From Tepidiforma sp. (GTDB lineage: Bacteria > Chloroflexota > Dehalococcoidia > Tepidiformales > Tepidiformaceae): a stretch of 64,000 nucleotides of DNA. Both the position numbers and the translations under genes were made by a program. Under the pieces are notes generated by a model. That model was given only the letters and a program-made list of their open reading frames with translations, was not told the origin of the DNA and did not search any database. Below are positions 7,892 to 18,334 of this stretch, piece after piece (the first letter of the stretch is position 1; the number at the start of each line of letters is the position of its first letter). Location: assembly GCF_026003995.1 (NCBI RefSeq), contig NZ_BPIG01000001.1:248001-312000 (forward strand), in the 5' to 3' direction.

Positions 7892-8179
7892 ATGCCGCGC
7901 GCCCGCTCGCCGTTCCTCGCTCCCTCGGACGCCGCCCTCGAATTCGGCCGGCAGTACGCGGTCGTCCTCCAGCGCTGGGCCGACCTTTTCGCGGCCGCCA
8001 GCGCGCTGGTCGAGGCGAACGTGCGGCTCGGCGAGCTGGCCGCCGACGCGGCGGTTGAGTTCGACGCATGGCTGCAGCGCGCGCGCGAAGCTCCGTTCGC
8101 GTGGGCCAGTCCGGAGGCGTTCCAGCGGTTCATGGAGTCGTTCGCCGCGCCCGCCGGGAAGCGGCCGCCGGGCGGCTGA
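7892..8179 (+). CDS. Unknown 95-residue helical protein
   Basis: A soluble, mostly helical protein with no recognised domain. The central part 'FGRQYAVVLQRWADLFAAASALVEANVRLGELAADAAVEFDAWLQRA' (given here in pieces: FGRQYAVVLQRWADLF, then AAASALVEANVRLGELAA) has the aromatic and alanine heptad pattern of phasin-like or coiled-coil proteins. That resemblance is weak. Codon use matches neighbouring genes, and a consensus TATACT sits seven bases upstream of the ATG without a ribosome-binding site. It is convergent with comM, with three bases between the stops. Confidence 0.6.
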   Translation: MPRARSPFLAPSDAALEFGRQYAVVLQRWADLFAAASALVEANVRLGELAADAAVEFDAWLQRAREAPFAWASPEAFQRFMESFAAPAGKRPPGG

Positions 8180-8182
8180 GCA

Positions 8183-9712
8183 CTACTCCAGCCGCGCCCG
8201 GTACTGGATGCTCTCCGCCATGTGGGCGGGCCCGATCTGCTCCGACCCGGCCAGGTCGGCGACCGTCCGCGCCACCTTCAGTACCCGGTGGAAGGCGCGC
8301 GCCGAGAGGTTGAGCCGCTCGACCGCCCGCTTCAGCAGTTCGGCCGCGGCCGGCTCGAGCGCGGCTTGCGCGAAGTCGCGCACCTGCGCCGGCGACATCT
8401 CGCCGTTCGTCGCGGTCCGCGTGCCGGCGAAACGGGCGGCCTGCACGTCGCGCGCGGCGGCCACGCGCGCCCGCACCGACCCCGAGGGTTCGCCGCGCGC
8501 TGCGGCGGTCAGCTTCTCCAGCGGGACGCGCGGCACGTCGACGAAGATGTCGATGCGGTCCATGAGCGGGCCGCTGAGGCGGCGCTGATACCGCCCGACG
8601 ACTGCGGGCGGGCAGGTGCAGGGGCGCTCGGGGTCGCCGAGGTAGCCGCAGGGGCAGGGGTTGAGCGCGGCGCAGAGCATGAAGCTCGCCGGGAACGTCA
8701 CCGCCTGCTTCGCGCGGCTGATGGTGACGGTCTTGTCCTCCAGCGGCTGGCGCAGCATCTCGAGGACGTGCGGGTCGAACTCCAGCAGCTCGTCGAGGAA
8801 GAGGACGCCGCGGTGGGCGAGGGTGATTTCGCCGGGCCGCGGCACGGAGCCGCCGCCGACGAGTCCGGCGTTCGAAATCGTGTGGTGCGGCGACCGGAAC
8901 GGCCGGCTGCCGACGAGCCCCGTGCCCGGCGGCAGCAGCCCCGCGACGCTGTAGATGCGCGTGACTTCCATCGCCTCGGCCGCCGTGAGCGGCGGGAGGA
9001 TGCCCGGCACGGCCCGCGCGAGGAGCGTCTTGCCGCTGCCCGGCGGCCCCTTCATCACGACGTTGTGGCCGCCTGCGGCGGCGACTTCGAGCGCGCGCTT
9101 CACGTGCTCCTGTCCGACGATGTCGGCGAAGTCCGTGACGGCGGCCGCCAGCGGGTCCTCCGCCGGTTCGCCGCGGCCCGCGAACTGCGGCAGCGCGACT
9201 GCGCCGTTCAGGTGGGCGGCGAGCGCGCCCAGCGACGGGACCGGGTAGACCTCGAGACCTTCGACCAGGGCGGCTTCGGCGGCGTTCTCGGCGGGCACGA
9301 ACGCGCGGCGGATGCCGCGGGCCGCAGCCGTCATCGCCATCGGCAGCACGCCGCGCACGGGCCGCACGTCGCCGGTGAGCGCCAGCTCGCCGAGGAAGAC
9401 GGCGTCGGCCGGCTCCGTAGCGACCTGCCCGGAGGCGAGCAGGATGCCGACGGCGATCGGCAGGTCGTAGGCCGGCCCCTCCTTCCGGAGGTCTGCCGGC
9501 GCGAGGTTCACGGTGATGCGGTTGTTCGCTGGCCAGGCGAGGCCGCTGTTCCGGATGGCCGCCCGGACGCGCTCCCGCGATTCCTGCACGGCCGCATCGG
9601 GCAGGCCGACGACGGTCATCGCCGGCAGCTGGGCGCGGGTGATGTCGATTTCGACCTCGACGAGCTCGCCATCGAGCCCGACGACCGCACAGCTCAGGAC
9701 GCGGGCGAGCAT
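8183..9712 (-). CDS. comM: YifB/ComM family AAA+ helicase-like ATPase
   Basis: ComM-type proteins are hexameric AAA+ helicases that promote branch migration during recombination in natural transformation. The older name Mg-chelatase-like comes from sequence similarity. The 509-residue length is normal. The N-terminal domain starts 'VLSCAVVGLDGELVEVEIDI' and has 'GLPDAAVQESRERVRAAI'. Walker A GPPGSGKT is at 222-229 and Walker B is 'GVLFLDELLEF'. A cysteine cluster 'CAALNPCPCGYLGDPERPC' follows, then the Mg-chelatase C-terminal helical domain. It is transcribed leftward, 33 bases after the MocR regulator. Confidence 0.93.
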   Translation of the reverse strand: MLARVLSCAVVGLDGELVEVEIDITRAQLPAMTVVGLPDAAVQESRERVRAAIRNSGLAWPANNRITVNLAPADLRKEGPAYDLPIAVGILLASGQVATEPADAVFLGELALTGDVRPVRGVLPMAMTAAARGIRRAFVPAENAAEAALVEGLEVYPVPSLGALAAHLNGAVALPQFAGRGEPAEDPLAAAVTDFADIVGQEHVKRALEVAAAGGHNVVMKGPPGSGKTLLARAVPGILPPLTAAEAMEVTRIYSVAGLLPPGTGLVGSRPFRSPHHTISNAGLVGGGSVPRPGEITLAHRGVLFLDELLEFDPHVLEMLRQPLEDKTVTISRAKQAVTFPASFMLCAALNPCPCGYLGDPERPCTCPPAVVGRYQRRLSGPLMDRIDIFVDVPRVPLEKLTAAARGEPSGSVRARVAAARDVQAARFAGTRTATNGEMSPAQVRDFAQAALEPAAAELLKRAVERLNLSARAFHRVLKVARTVADLAGSEQIGPAHMAESIQYRARLE

Positions 9713-9745
9713 CGGCGGATTGTAGGCAGCCCCCGGGCCCAGGGG

Positions 9746-11239
9746 TCAACTGGCGCGCAGGCGGTCGTACGCCTCGACGACGCGGCCGAGCCGGGCGATG
9801 CCTTCTTCGATGGCGGCCTCATCCAGGCTGGAGTAGCCGACGACGTACGACGCGCCGGGCGGCGGCTCGCCGGCGTAGTAGGTGTGCGCGCTGTGGAGGC
9901 CGACGCCGACCGCGCGGGCGCCTTCGACGATCGCGCGGCCGTCGTCTACGCCCCGGAGCTCGAGCATCACGTGGATGCCGCTTTCGGTGCCGCGGACGGC
10001 CGCGCGCTCCCCGAGGTGCCGGCCGATAGCGGCCAGCAGGGCCTCCAGCCGCCGCGCGTAGACCCGCCGCATCCGCCGCAGGTGGCGTTCGAAATGGCCT
10101 TCTTCGATGAAAGCGGCGAGCACGGCCTGGTAGAGCAGCGCCACGTGCCGGTCGGTGAGCCACTTCGCCCGCGCGAACGCGGCCTGGAGGTGCGGCGGCG
10201 GGACGAGGTAGCCGAGCCGCAGCGCCGGCAGCAGCACCTTCGACATGGTGCCGGTGTAGACGACGCGGCCCGATTCATCGAGCCCCTGGAGGCAGGCGAG
10301 CGGCCGGCCGGCGTAGCGGAACTCGCTGTCGTAGTCGTCTTCGATGATGGTGGCGCCGGTCCGCCACGCCCAGGCCAGCAGCTCCAACCGGCGCGCCGCC
10401 GAGAGCACCGCGCCCGTCGGGAACTGGTGCGACGGCGTGACGTAGACGACCCGCGCCCGTTCCGGGAGCTCGGCAACCACGATGCCCTCTTCGTCGACGC
10501 GGACCGGCACCACCTCGGCGCCGGCGGCCTCGAAGACGGCGCGCGCGCCGGTGTAGCCCGGCTCCTCCATCGCCACGGCGTCGCCGGGGTCGAGCAGAAT
10601 CCGCGCCGCGAGGTCGAGCGCCTGCTGCGAACCGTTCACGATGACGAGGTCGTCGGCCGAGCACCGGACGCCGCGGCTCCGCTGGAGGTAGCGGGCGAGC
10701 GCGCTGCGCAGCGCCGGCAGGCCTTCCGCCGGGCCGTAGCCGAGCAGTTCCGCCGGCGGGTAATCGAGGATGCGCCGCGTCGGTGAGCGCCACTCTGCGA
10801 GGGGAAACTCAGCGAACGACGGCGAGCCGTAGCGGAAGTCGTAGGGCAGGCGGCCGTGCCCCATCGGGGGCACCGGGTCTTCGGCCGGGAGCCTGCGCGC
10901 GAACGCGGAGTACTCGGCCGGCTGCGCGGGGAGCAGCGCGCCCGGCAGCGAAGGGGCGGCGTCCGGGCGCCGGGCGCGGAACGCCCGGTCCGGGAGCTCC
11001 GGCGCGACGAACGTCCCGGAACCGTGCCGCGCGACGAGGTAGCCCTCGGCCGTGAGCTGGTCGTAGGCCTCGAGGACCGTGTTGCGCGCGATGCCGAGCG
11101 CCCGCGCCACGGCGCGGGTGGCCGGGAGCCGTTCCCCCGGCTGGAACCGCCCGTCGAGGATGGCCCGCCGCAGCCCCTCGGCGAGCCGCACGTAGGCCGG
11201 CTGGCCCGGCAGCTCCGGCAGGTCGATGACCACGTCCAT
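9746..11239 (-). CDS. MocR/PdxR family transcription regulator with aminotransferase domain
   Basis: The 497-residue protein joins a GntR-type winged helix (about residues 12-75, 'LAEGLRRAILDGRFQPGERLPATRAVARAL') to a fold-type I aminotransferase domain. The putative PLP lysine lies in 'YTGTMSKVLLPALRLGY' and the PLP-binding aspartate in 'IIEDDYDSEFRY'. Family members such as PdxR sense PLP or amino-acid substrates. The target here is unknown: no PLP or GABA genes are adjacent. It is divergent from a small membrane protein across 65 bases, the most likely target promoter. Confidence 0.93.
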   Translation of the reverse strand: MDVVIDLPELPGQPAYVRLAEGLRRAILDGRFQPGERLPATRAVARALGIARNTVLEAYDQLTAEGYLVARHGSGTFVAPELPDRAFRARRPDAAPSLPGALLPAQPAEYSAFARRLPAEDPVPPMGHGRLPYDFRYGSPSFAEFPLAEWRSPTRRILDYPPAELLGYGPAEGLPALRSALARYLQRSRGVRCSADDLVIVNGSQQALDLAARILLDPGDAVAMEEPGYTGARAVFEAAGAEVVPVRVDEEGIVVAELPERARVVYVTPSHQFPTGAVLSAARRLELLAWAWRTGATIIEDDYDSEFRYAGRPLACLQGLDESGRVVYTGTMSKVLLPALRLGYLVPPPHLQAAFARAKWLTDRHVALLYQAVLAAFIEEGHFERHLRRMRRVYARRLEALLAAIGRHLGERAAVRGTESGIHVMLELRGVDDGRAIVEGARAVGVGLHSAHTYYAGEPPPGASYVVGYSSLDEAAIEEGIARLGRVVEAYDRLRAS

Positions 11240-11304
11240 GGCTCCACCCTTCCCCCGCGAAGTGGCCCTTCAACCGATGCCGCGCGGGAGACGATCGTAG
11301 GGCC

Positions 11305-11655
11305 ATGGACGACTTGTGGATATCTCCGGTCCGGCACGTTCCTGCCACACTGCTGGCAGCAGCGGGCGCCTGGCTGCTGGCGACGGGGCTGCTGCTGGGC
11401 AGGCGGGGGCTCCTCCTGGCGAGCCGGTCCGAGCCCGGCGGCAACTGGCTGCTGATGCGGGGCATCCGGCGGCTCACCCAGGGCGCTGCGCTCGCGGCCA
11501 TCGGCCTCGGCTGGACGTTCCAGTGGCCCGTCGCCATCGCTGCGGGGCTCCTCTTCGGCTTCGAAGAGCTGATCGAGACGAGCATCGCCGCGGCTGCGCT
11601 GCGCGACGAAGCGGAGCGCGAATCGGCGGCCCGGGCGGGAAGCCCCCGCGCGTGA
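11305..11655 (+). CDS. Small integral membrane protein
   Basis: A 116-residue protein with three predicted hydrophobic segments: 'PATLLAAAGAWLLATGLLLG', 'GAALAAIGLGWTFQWPVAI', and 'AIAAGLLFGFEELIETSIAA'. A conserved-looking 'GFEELIETS' lies at the end of the last. No family is recognised. It is divergent from the MocR regulator and convergent with the following hydrolase gene, so it forms a single-gene unit that MocR may control. Confidence 0.65.
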   Translation: MDDLWISPVRHVPATLLAAAGAWLLATGLLLGRRGLLLASRSEPGGNWLLMRGIRRLTQGAALAAIGLGWTFQWPVAIAAGLLFGFEELIETSIAAAALRDEAERESAARAGSPRA

Positions 11656-11691
11656 CCCACCGGCGGCGCGGGGCCTCGCCGGCGTGCCCTG

Positions 11692-12978
11692 CTAGGGGCC
11701 GCCGATGCGCGCTTCGATCCAGGGGACGATGAGGTCGAGCAGCCGCTCGCGCGGGTCGGCGAGCTTCCGCCCCTCATCGCCGACCGGGTTCAGGTAGTGG
11801 TCGGCCCACTCCAGCGTGAGCAGCTGCTTATCGGCCGCGCCGCTCTTCTCCAGGATCTCCTGCTGTTCGGAGGGGAAGATGTCGCAGTCGCCGTCGGCGA
11901 AGACGACCAGGGTCGGCACGGTCACATGGCGGATTGTGTCCGGGAGGTCGGCCTGGGAGCTGGTTCCGCTCCAGGTGCTCAGCCAGCCACGCGGCGTCAT
12001 CACGCGGGCGAGCCCGCCGTAGCCGTAGTTCCCGATGATCGGGTCGCCGGGCGAAAAGATGCTGCCGAGCGGCCGCCGGCTCGGGTCGATCGTTGGGTCG
12101 AGGTAGGCCGGGTTCGCGAGGGTGCGGTAGATGACCATGTACCGCCCGAGCCGCGCCCGCCGCGCGATGAGCCCCCGCGCGGCCGGGGGAAGCGCCGCGA
12201 ACCGATCGGAGCGGAGTTCGCCCCGGAAGTAGGCGTGCTCGGCGAGGTATTCGCGGGCGATGGCGTCCAGCCGCAGGCTCCGCTCGCGCTGCCGCCGCCG
12301 GTATTCGGCGAGCCACGCCGGGTCGTAGCGGCTCGGCTCAGGGTAGGGCCGGTAGCCGTTCTCCGGGTTGTACATGTCCCAGGCCGGGTCGTAGCTCGCC
12401 GGGTCGGACTCGTTCGTCACGCTCGGGTCGAGCACGTTCAGCATGAAGCGGCCCTCGCCGAGGTGGGCGGCGACCGCGATGTAGAGGTCGCCCGGCGGCA
12501 TCTCCTCGGCGGCGAGGTCGATCGGCTCTCCGGAGGGCGTCGAGGAGAGGCGCTCGGCCGGCGGGCGCGAGGCCTGCGACTGGTAGAACGCGAGCAGCGA
12601 GCCGCCGCCCGAATTGCCGAGCAGCACGATCCGCTCGAAGCCCCGCTCCCGCAGCCAGCGCATCCCGGCGGCGATGTCGAGCAGCAGCCGCTCGTGCACC
12701 ATATCAGTGTCGTTGTTCAGGTAGCGGCTGTTCTGGCCGAAGACGGCGTAGCCGCGGGCGGTGAGGCCGGGAACGACATAATGCCGGGTGAATTCGCCCC
12801 GCGGGTGCACGAGGTAGACCGCCGTGCGCGGCTCATGCCGGGGAGGGAGGTAGAGGATGCCGAAGCTCTGCGCGGTGTCGCTGGCTTCGAGGTAGACGAC
12901 CTCGCGACGGACGGCAGGGTCGAGCGCGCTGAACGAAAAGGGGAGGCGGCGGCCGCGGGATTCGAGCGGGTGCGACAT
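11692..12978 (-). CDS. Alpha/beta-hydrolase family protein
   Basis: A 428-residue predicted serine hydrolase. An N-terminal beta-rich part is followed by 'TAVYLVHPRGEFTRHYVVPGL' and the nucleophile elbow 'IVLLGNSGGGSLLAFY', with Ser in G-N-S-G-G. The acid and histidine are probably in 'VVFADGDCDIFPSEQQ' and 'LEWADHYLNPVG'. The middle contains a long Arg/Tyr-rich insertion ('YRPYPEPSRYDPAWLAEYRRR') that would form a cap. The second of two ATG codons is taken as the start because AGGA lies eight bases before it. The length exceeds simple esterases; the substrate cannot be told. Confidence 0.82.
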   Translation of the reverse strand: MSHPLESRGRRLPFSFSALDPAVRREVVYLEASDTAQSFGILYLPPRHEPRTAVYLVHPRGEFTRHYVVPGLTARGYAVFGQNSRYLNNDTDMVHERLLLDIAAGMRWLRERGFERIVLLGNSGGGSLLAFYQSQASRPPAERLSSTPSGEPIDLAAEEMPPGDLYIAVAAHLGEGRFMLNVLDPSVTNESDPASYDPAWDMYNPENGYRPYPEPSRYDPAWLAEYRRRQRERSLRLDAIAREYLAEHAYFRGELRSDRFAALPPAARGLIARRARLGRYMVIYRTLANPAYLDPTIDPSRRPLGSIFSPGDPIIGNYGYGGLARVMTPRGWLSTWSGTSSQADLPDTIRHVTVPTLVVFADGDCDIFPSEQQEILEKSGAADKQLLTLEWADHYLNPVGDEGRKLADPRERLLDLIVPWIEARIGGP

Positions 12979-13016
12979 GCGCGGCATCCTAGCACCGCCG
13001 CGCGGCCGCCTGCAGC

Positions 13017-13637
13017 CTAGCGCGGCGCCCGGCGGTCGATCTCCTTCGCGACCAGCTCCCGCGCCGCCTTCGCCGCCGCCGGGTCGTTCCCCAGCGTGTA
13101 CACGATGACGATGGCGCGGCCCATCCGGTAGGCGTCGGAATAGACGAGGTTGCCCTGCGCGTCCGGCTTCGCCGTGACGTAACTGCGCGCCTCGTCGGCC
13201 TGGTAGACGGGCTGGCCGTCGGTTTGCACCGTACCGGGCCCGAAGAGGTCCGGCGGCGGGTTGCGGAGCGCGTCGGCGATGGCGGCGAACTGCGCCTTCG
13301 CGGCGTCGGCGGCAGGGAGGAGGTTCACTTCGATGCGGACGCTGGAGACGCCCGGCTTCGAACCGGCAAAGATGGCGATGAAGGCGTCCTGCTCCGGGGT
13401 GAGCGCGGGCAGCTTGCCGCTCGCCTCGAGGCGGAACCCCTCGCCGGAGAGGTCGGGAACGAGGTCGGCAGCGGTCGCGACGGCGGCTGCCGTCGGGCTC
13501 GCGGTGCTGTCGCCGCCCTTGCCGCCGCAGGCCGCTGCCGCCCCGGCGGCGATCAGGAGAAGGCCCGCGGCAGCGAGGCGAACTGCACGATGACCTCGGC
13601 CGCCTGCCCGGGCGAAAGCCGGTCGGTATTGATGCAC
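13017..13637 (-). CDS. Secreted lipoprotein, unknown function
   Basis: A predicted lipoprotein whose hydrophobic signal segment 'LAAAGLLLIAAGAAAAC' ends in the lipobox AAAAC, followed by a Gly/Ser/Thr-rich linker and a soluble domain. The mature part contains 'FRLEASGKLPALTPEQDAF' and a C-terminal segment 'YRMGRAIVIVYTLG'. No family is recognised. No in-frame ATG lies near the signal; the first usable codon is GTG at 13637, inside the cytidylate-kinase-like gene. The two genes therefore overlap by 85 bases. The start is uncertain, while the reading frame is well supported. Confidence 0.68.
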   Translation of the reverse strand: MHQYRPAFARAGGRGHRAVRLAAAGLLLIAAGAAAACGGKGGDSTASPTAAAVATAADLVPDLSGEGFRLEASGKLPALTPEQDAFIAIFAGSKPGVSSVRIEVNLLPAADAAKAQFAAIADALRNPPPDLFGPGTVQTDGQPVYQADEARSYVTAKPDAQGNLVYSDAYRMGRAIVIVYTLGNDPAAAKAARELVAKEIDRRAPR

Positions 13638-14200
13638 AGGTCGTAGGTGCTCGGAGTCAGCCATCCGGTGTCGTAGAAGCGGCGGAAGTACTCCAGCCGC
13701 TCGTTGTCGGTCCTTTCGATGATCTTGAGCGCTTCCTTTTCGTCGACGCCCATCCCGGTCATGATGCGCCGGGCGCGGTATTTGGGCGAGCCCGTGACGA
13801 GGGCGCGCACGGCATCGGCCCGGTCGCGGAGGATGACCTGCGCTGCGTGGCCGACGATGACGCACTCGCCCCGGTCGGCGAGGTCGCGGATGACCTGCTC
13901 GAGGAACCGCCGGTAATCGGCCGAGGTGTACAGCGGGCTCGCGGTGAGCGGCACCGGGTCGGCCCAGCCCGCCGCCGGCATCGCCGGGTTCCGCGCGAGC
14001 GCTTCGAGGATGCGCGTCAGGAGGGACGGCGTGTGCTCGGCTTCGGAGACGGTCTCCGGCGAGACGCCGGCCTCGGCCGCCGCCTCCTGGATGACCTGGT
14101 AGTCGACGTACCGGAACCCCAGGCGGTCCGCGACGGCCCGGGCGACCTCTTCGCCTGCCGTGCCGACCTGCCGTGAGATGGAGATGACCCGCGTCGCCAT
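13553..14200 (-). CDS. Cytidylate kinase-like family protein
   Basis: A 215-residue P-loop-type protein of the cytidylate-kinase-2 family. The N-terminus 'VISISRQVGTAGEEVARAVADRLG' gives the modified phosphate-binding loop. 'VDYQVIQEAA', 'CVIVGHAAQVIL' and the arginine-rich LID-like 'SPKYRARRIM', with 'RTDNERLEYFRRFY' near the end, match family members. These proteins occur in many bacteria beside true cmk; whether this one phosphorylates CMP is unproven. The ATG at 14200 has a GGGAG site upstream. It heads a two-gene unit with the overlapping lipoprotein gene. Confidence 0.85.
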   Translation of the reverse strand: MATRVISISRQVGTAGEEVARAVADRLGFRYVDYQVIQEAAAEAGVSPETVSEAEHTPSLLTRILEALARNPAMPAAGWADPVPLTASPLYTSADYRRFLEQVIRDLADRGECVIVGHAAQVILRDRADAVRALVTGSPKYRARRIMTGMGVDEKEALKIIERTDNERLEYFRRFYDTGWLTPSTYDLCINTDRLSPGQAAEVIVQFASLPRAFS

Positions 14201-14271
14201 GCGCGCGCTCCCTGGAAGTGTTCGCCGGCGACATTGTAGCGCCGGCTGCCCGGGGCGCAGGTCAACGTGAA

Positions 14272-14299
14272 CCGGGGCCGGCAATCTTGCCGGCCCCGG
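14272..14299 (-). terminator. Strong hairpin after the HD-GYP gene
   Basis: Thirteen-base arms CCGGGGCCGGCAA and its complement with a two-base centre lie 40 bases beyond the stop of the leftward HD-GYP gene. The terminator role is inferred from position; no long T-run follows. Confidence 0.6.
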
Positions 14300-14339
14300 C
14301 CCCGCGGGAAGTGCCGTTGCGGACGGGTTGGCGCCCGTC

Positions 14340-15683
14340 TCAGGCGTCGAACGGGCCCGCGACGCTCTCGAAGCGTGCGAGCAGGTAGGGGTCGAACCGG
14401 TTGCCGGCCAGCCCCCGCATGATTTCGAAGGCTTCCGAGCGCGGCAGGGCCCGGCGGTAGGGCCGGTCGTTCGTGAGCGCGTCGAACGTTTCGCACATGC
14501 CGATGATCTGGGCTTCGACCGGGACTTCGCTCCCCTCGAGCATGCCGGGGTAGCCTTTGCCGTCGATGCGCTCGTGGTGGCAGCCGACCCACCAGGCGGC
14601 GGCGCCCAGCCCGGGAATCTCGCCGAGGATGTCGCGGGCGTAGATGGGGTGCATCTGCACCGCCGACATCTCGTCCACGCTCAGGATGTCCGGCTTGCGG
14701 AGGAAGCGGGCCGGAACGCCGAGCGTGCCGATGTCGTGGAGCAGCGTCGCCACCTTGAGGAGGTCGGCGCGGCGCTCGGTCATGTCGCAGTGCAGCGCAA
14801 CCTTGCGCGCGAGGTCGGCGACCCGGCGCCCGGCGCCCTCCACGCGGCCGTTGCGGACGTCGATGACGTCGGCGAGCACACCGAGCAGCTCGAACAGCTC
14901 ATCGCGGCCGAGGATGCCGCCGTAGTTGAGCGCCATCAGCCCCGGACCGAGGTCGTTGTCGTAGAGGCCGAGCCAGAAATCGTCGCGCGAGGCGATGACG
15001 GCCATCCGCTCGGCGAGGTCGGGGTCGAGCTCCTGCCCGGCCATATCGCGCAGGAGGGCGGGTCCGCTCCGGCGCAGCGCGAGCGGCGGCGCGTCGGCAT
15101 CGAGGAGCGTTTCGAAACGGTCGGCGAGGGCGACGATTCGGCTGACGAGCGGCGTCTCCGGCCCGGGGACGGCGCCCGGCCGCCCGGAGCCGTCCCAGCA
15201 ATCGTGGTGGCCGAGGACTGCGCGCGCGACCGCCTCCGAGAAGCCCATCCGGCGCGCGACGTCCGCGCCCGTCTCGCAGTGCCGCGCGATGGCGTCGATG
15301 ATTTCGGACCAGCCGCCCTGGGGCGGGCGCTCCGGCGGCGCAGGGCGGCGCCCGTCGGCAGCCCAGCGGCGGGCGGGCCGCGCCACAGGCAGCGCGACCG
15401 GCTCCATCACCGCCATGCCGATGTCGTGCAGGAGGCAGCCGAAGTAGACCTCCTCGATCCGGGCGGGCTCGAGGCCGAGGTCGCTCGCGAGGTAGACGCC
15501 GATATAGGCGACGCGCTGGGCATGGCCCGGCTTCCGGCCCTCGGCGAGGTCGAACGCCCGGCTGAGCGCACCGAGCACGGCGCCGCGGCTGAGGCGGGGC
15601 ACCCCCGAGAGCCCGGTGTCTTCGTACAGCGACGGATCGAGAAAGTCCGCCTTGACCGTCTGGATCTGCGCCTTGGAAGCCAT
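14340..15683 (-). CDS. Tandem HD / HD-GYP domain protein, likely c-di-GMP phosphodiesterase
   Basis: HD-GYP domains hydrolyse cyclic di-GMP. This 447-residue protein carries two HD modules. The first (about 40-190) has 'LLHDIGMAVMEP' and 'HHDCWDGSGRPG', where the GYP motif is degenerate (GRP). The second (about 265-440) is canonical, with 'LLHDIGTLGVP', 'HHERIDGKGYPGML' and 'TNDRPYRRAL'. The second is therefore the likely active site, the first regulatory. There is no sensor or membrane segment. The start is the ATG at 15683 with GGGGA upstream. It is divergent from the CBS-domain gene preceding korAB. Confidence 0.9.
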   Translation of the reverse strand: MASKAQIQTVKADFLDPSLYEDTGLSGVPRLSRGAVLGALSRAFDLAEGRKPGHAQRVAYIGVYLASDLGLEPARIEEVYFGCLLHDIGMAVMEPVALPVARPARRWAADGRRPAPPERPPQGGWSEIIDAIARHCETGADVARRMGFSEAVARAVLGHHDCWDGSGRPGAVPGPETPLVSRIVALADRFETLLDADAPPLALRRSGPALLRDMAGQELDPDLAERMAVIASRDDFWLGLYDNDLGPGLMALNYGGILGRDELFELLGVLADVIDVRNGRVEGAGRRVADLARKVALHCDMTERRADLLKVATLLHDIGTLGVPARFLRKPDILSVDEMSAVQMHPIYARDILGEIPGLGAAAWWVGCHHERIDGKGYPGMLEGSEVPVEAQIIGMCETFDALTNDRPYRRALPRSEAFEIMRGLAGNRFDPYLLARFESVAGPFDA

Positions 15684-15936
15684 GATTCCCCGTATCCCGC
15701 AGGTAGCAGGGCGTATTGGGAATATCGGCCCCGCTCCCGTGGACGTGCAGGGATGGGCAGGTGACGGGGACGGGAAATAGGGAAGAGTCGTAGGCGGTAT
15801 CGGGAGAGGCGGCAGCCGGGCGGGGCCGTTCGCGCCTGCACGACTTTGCGAAAGGGCGTACACTTTGGCTAACGCGCACGGTGTGCCTTTGCGCCCGCCG
15901 GTCCGCATCATCCCATCCAGGCGAACGACAGCGCAG
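15684..15936. other. Divergent control region between the HD-GYP and CBS genes
   Basis: A 253-base gap that must hold promoters in both directions. A -10-like TACACT occurs near 15860 for the rightward CBS/korAB unit. An in-frame TTG at 15865 could extend the CBS protein by 24 residues, but those residues are not domain-like. No clear hairpin or repeat was seen. Confidence 0.45.
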
Positions 15937-16410
15937 ATGGACCGCACCCGGCTCAGCCGGTTCGTCAATCAACGCCTCTCCGAGCTGACCCTCAGCGAGC
16001 CAGCCACCGTTTCGCCATTCATCCCCGTTCGCCAGGCCGTCGACGCGATGAACCGTTTCGGCACCACCTGCGTGCTCGCTGTGGAGCAGGGCGAGCTGCG
16101 GGGCATCTTCACGGAGCGCGACGTCCTTACGAAATGCATGGTGGATGGGTTCGATTGGGACCAGCCGCTCGATGCTTCGGTGCTCACGAAGCAGCCCCGG
16201 GTGATTGCCTCCACAGGGACGGTGGCCGAAGCAATCGCCCTGATGCAGCAGCATCACTACCGGAACCTGCCCGTGGTGGAGGGCGGCCGCGTGGTTGGGG
16301 TGTTGCGGCTCGGCGACCTCCTGCGGGACCTCGCAGAGGCCTACCCCGAAGACGTCCTGAACCTGCCTCCTCGCCCTCACCAGGTGATGGAGCAACCAGA
16401 GGGTGGATAG
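15937..16410 (+). CDS. CBS-domain pair protein upstream of korAB
   Basis: A 157-residue protein made almost entirely of two CBS motifs (about 22-75 and 88-140), a module that binds adenosyl ligands such as AMP, ATP or S-adenosylmethionine. Typical motifs are 'FIPVRQAVDAMNRFGTTCVL' with 'GIFTERDVLTK', and 'TVAEAIALMQQHHYRNLPVV' with 'VVGVLRLGDLLRDL'. The ATG at 15937 is preferred over a TTG 72 bases upstream. It ends 12 bases before korA, which strongly suggests co-transcription and a regulatory or energy-sensing link to the oxidoreductase. Confidence 0.85.
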   Translation: MDRTRLSRFVNQRLSELTLSEPATVSPFIPVRQAVDAMNRFGTTCVLAVEQGELRGIFTERDVLTKCMVDGFDWDQPLDASVLTKQPRVIASTGTVAEAIALMQQHHYRNLPVVEGGRVVGVLRLGDLLRDLAEAYPEDVLNLPPRPHQVMEQPEGG

Positions 16411-16422
16411 AAGCAGAGATTC

Positions 16423-18333
<1,911 letters not shown>

Positions 18334-18334
18334 A

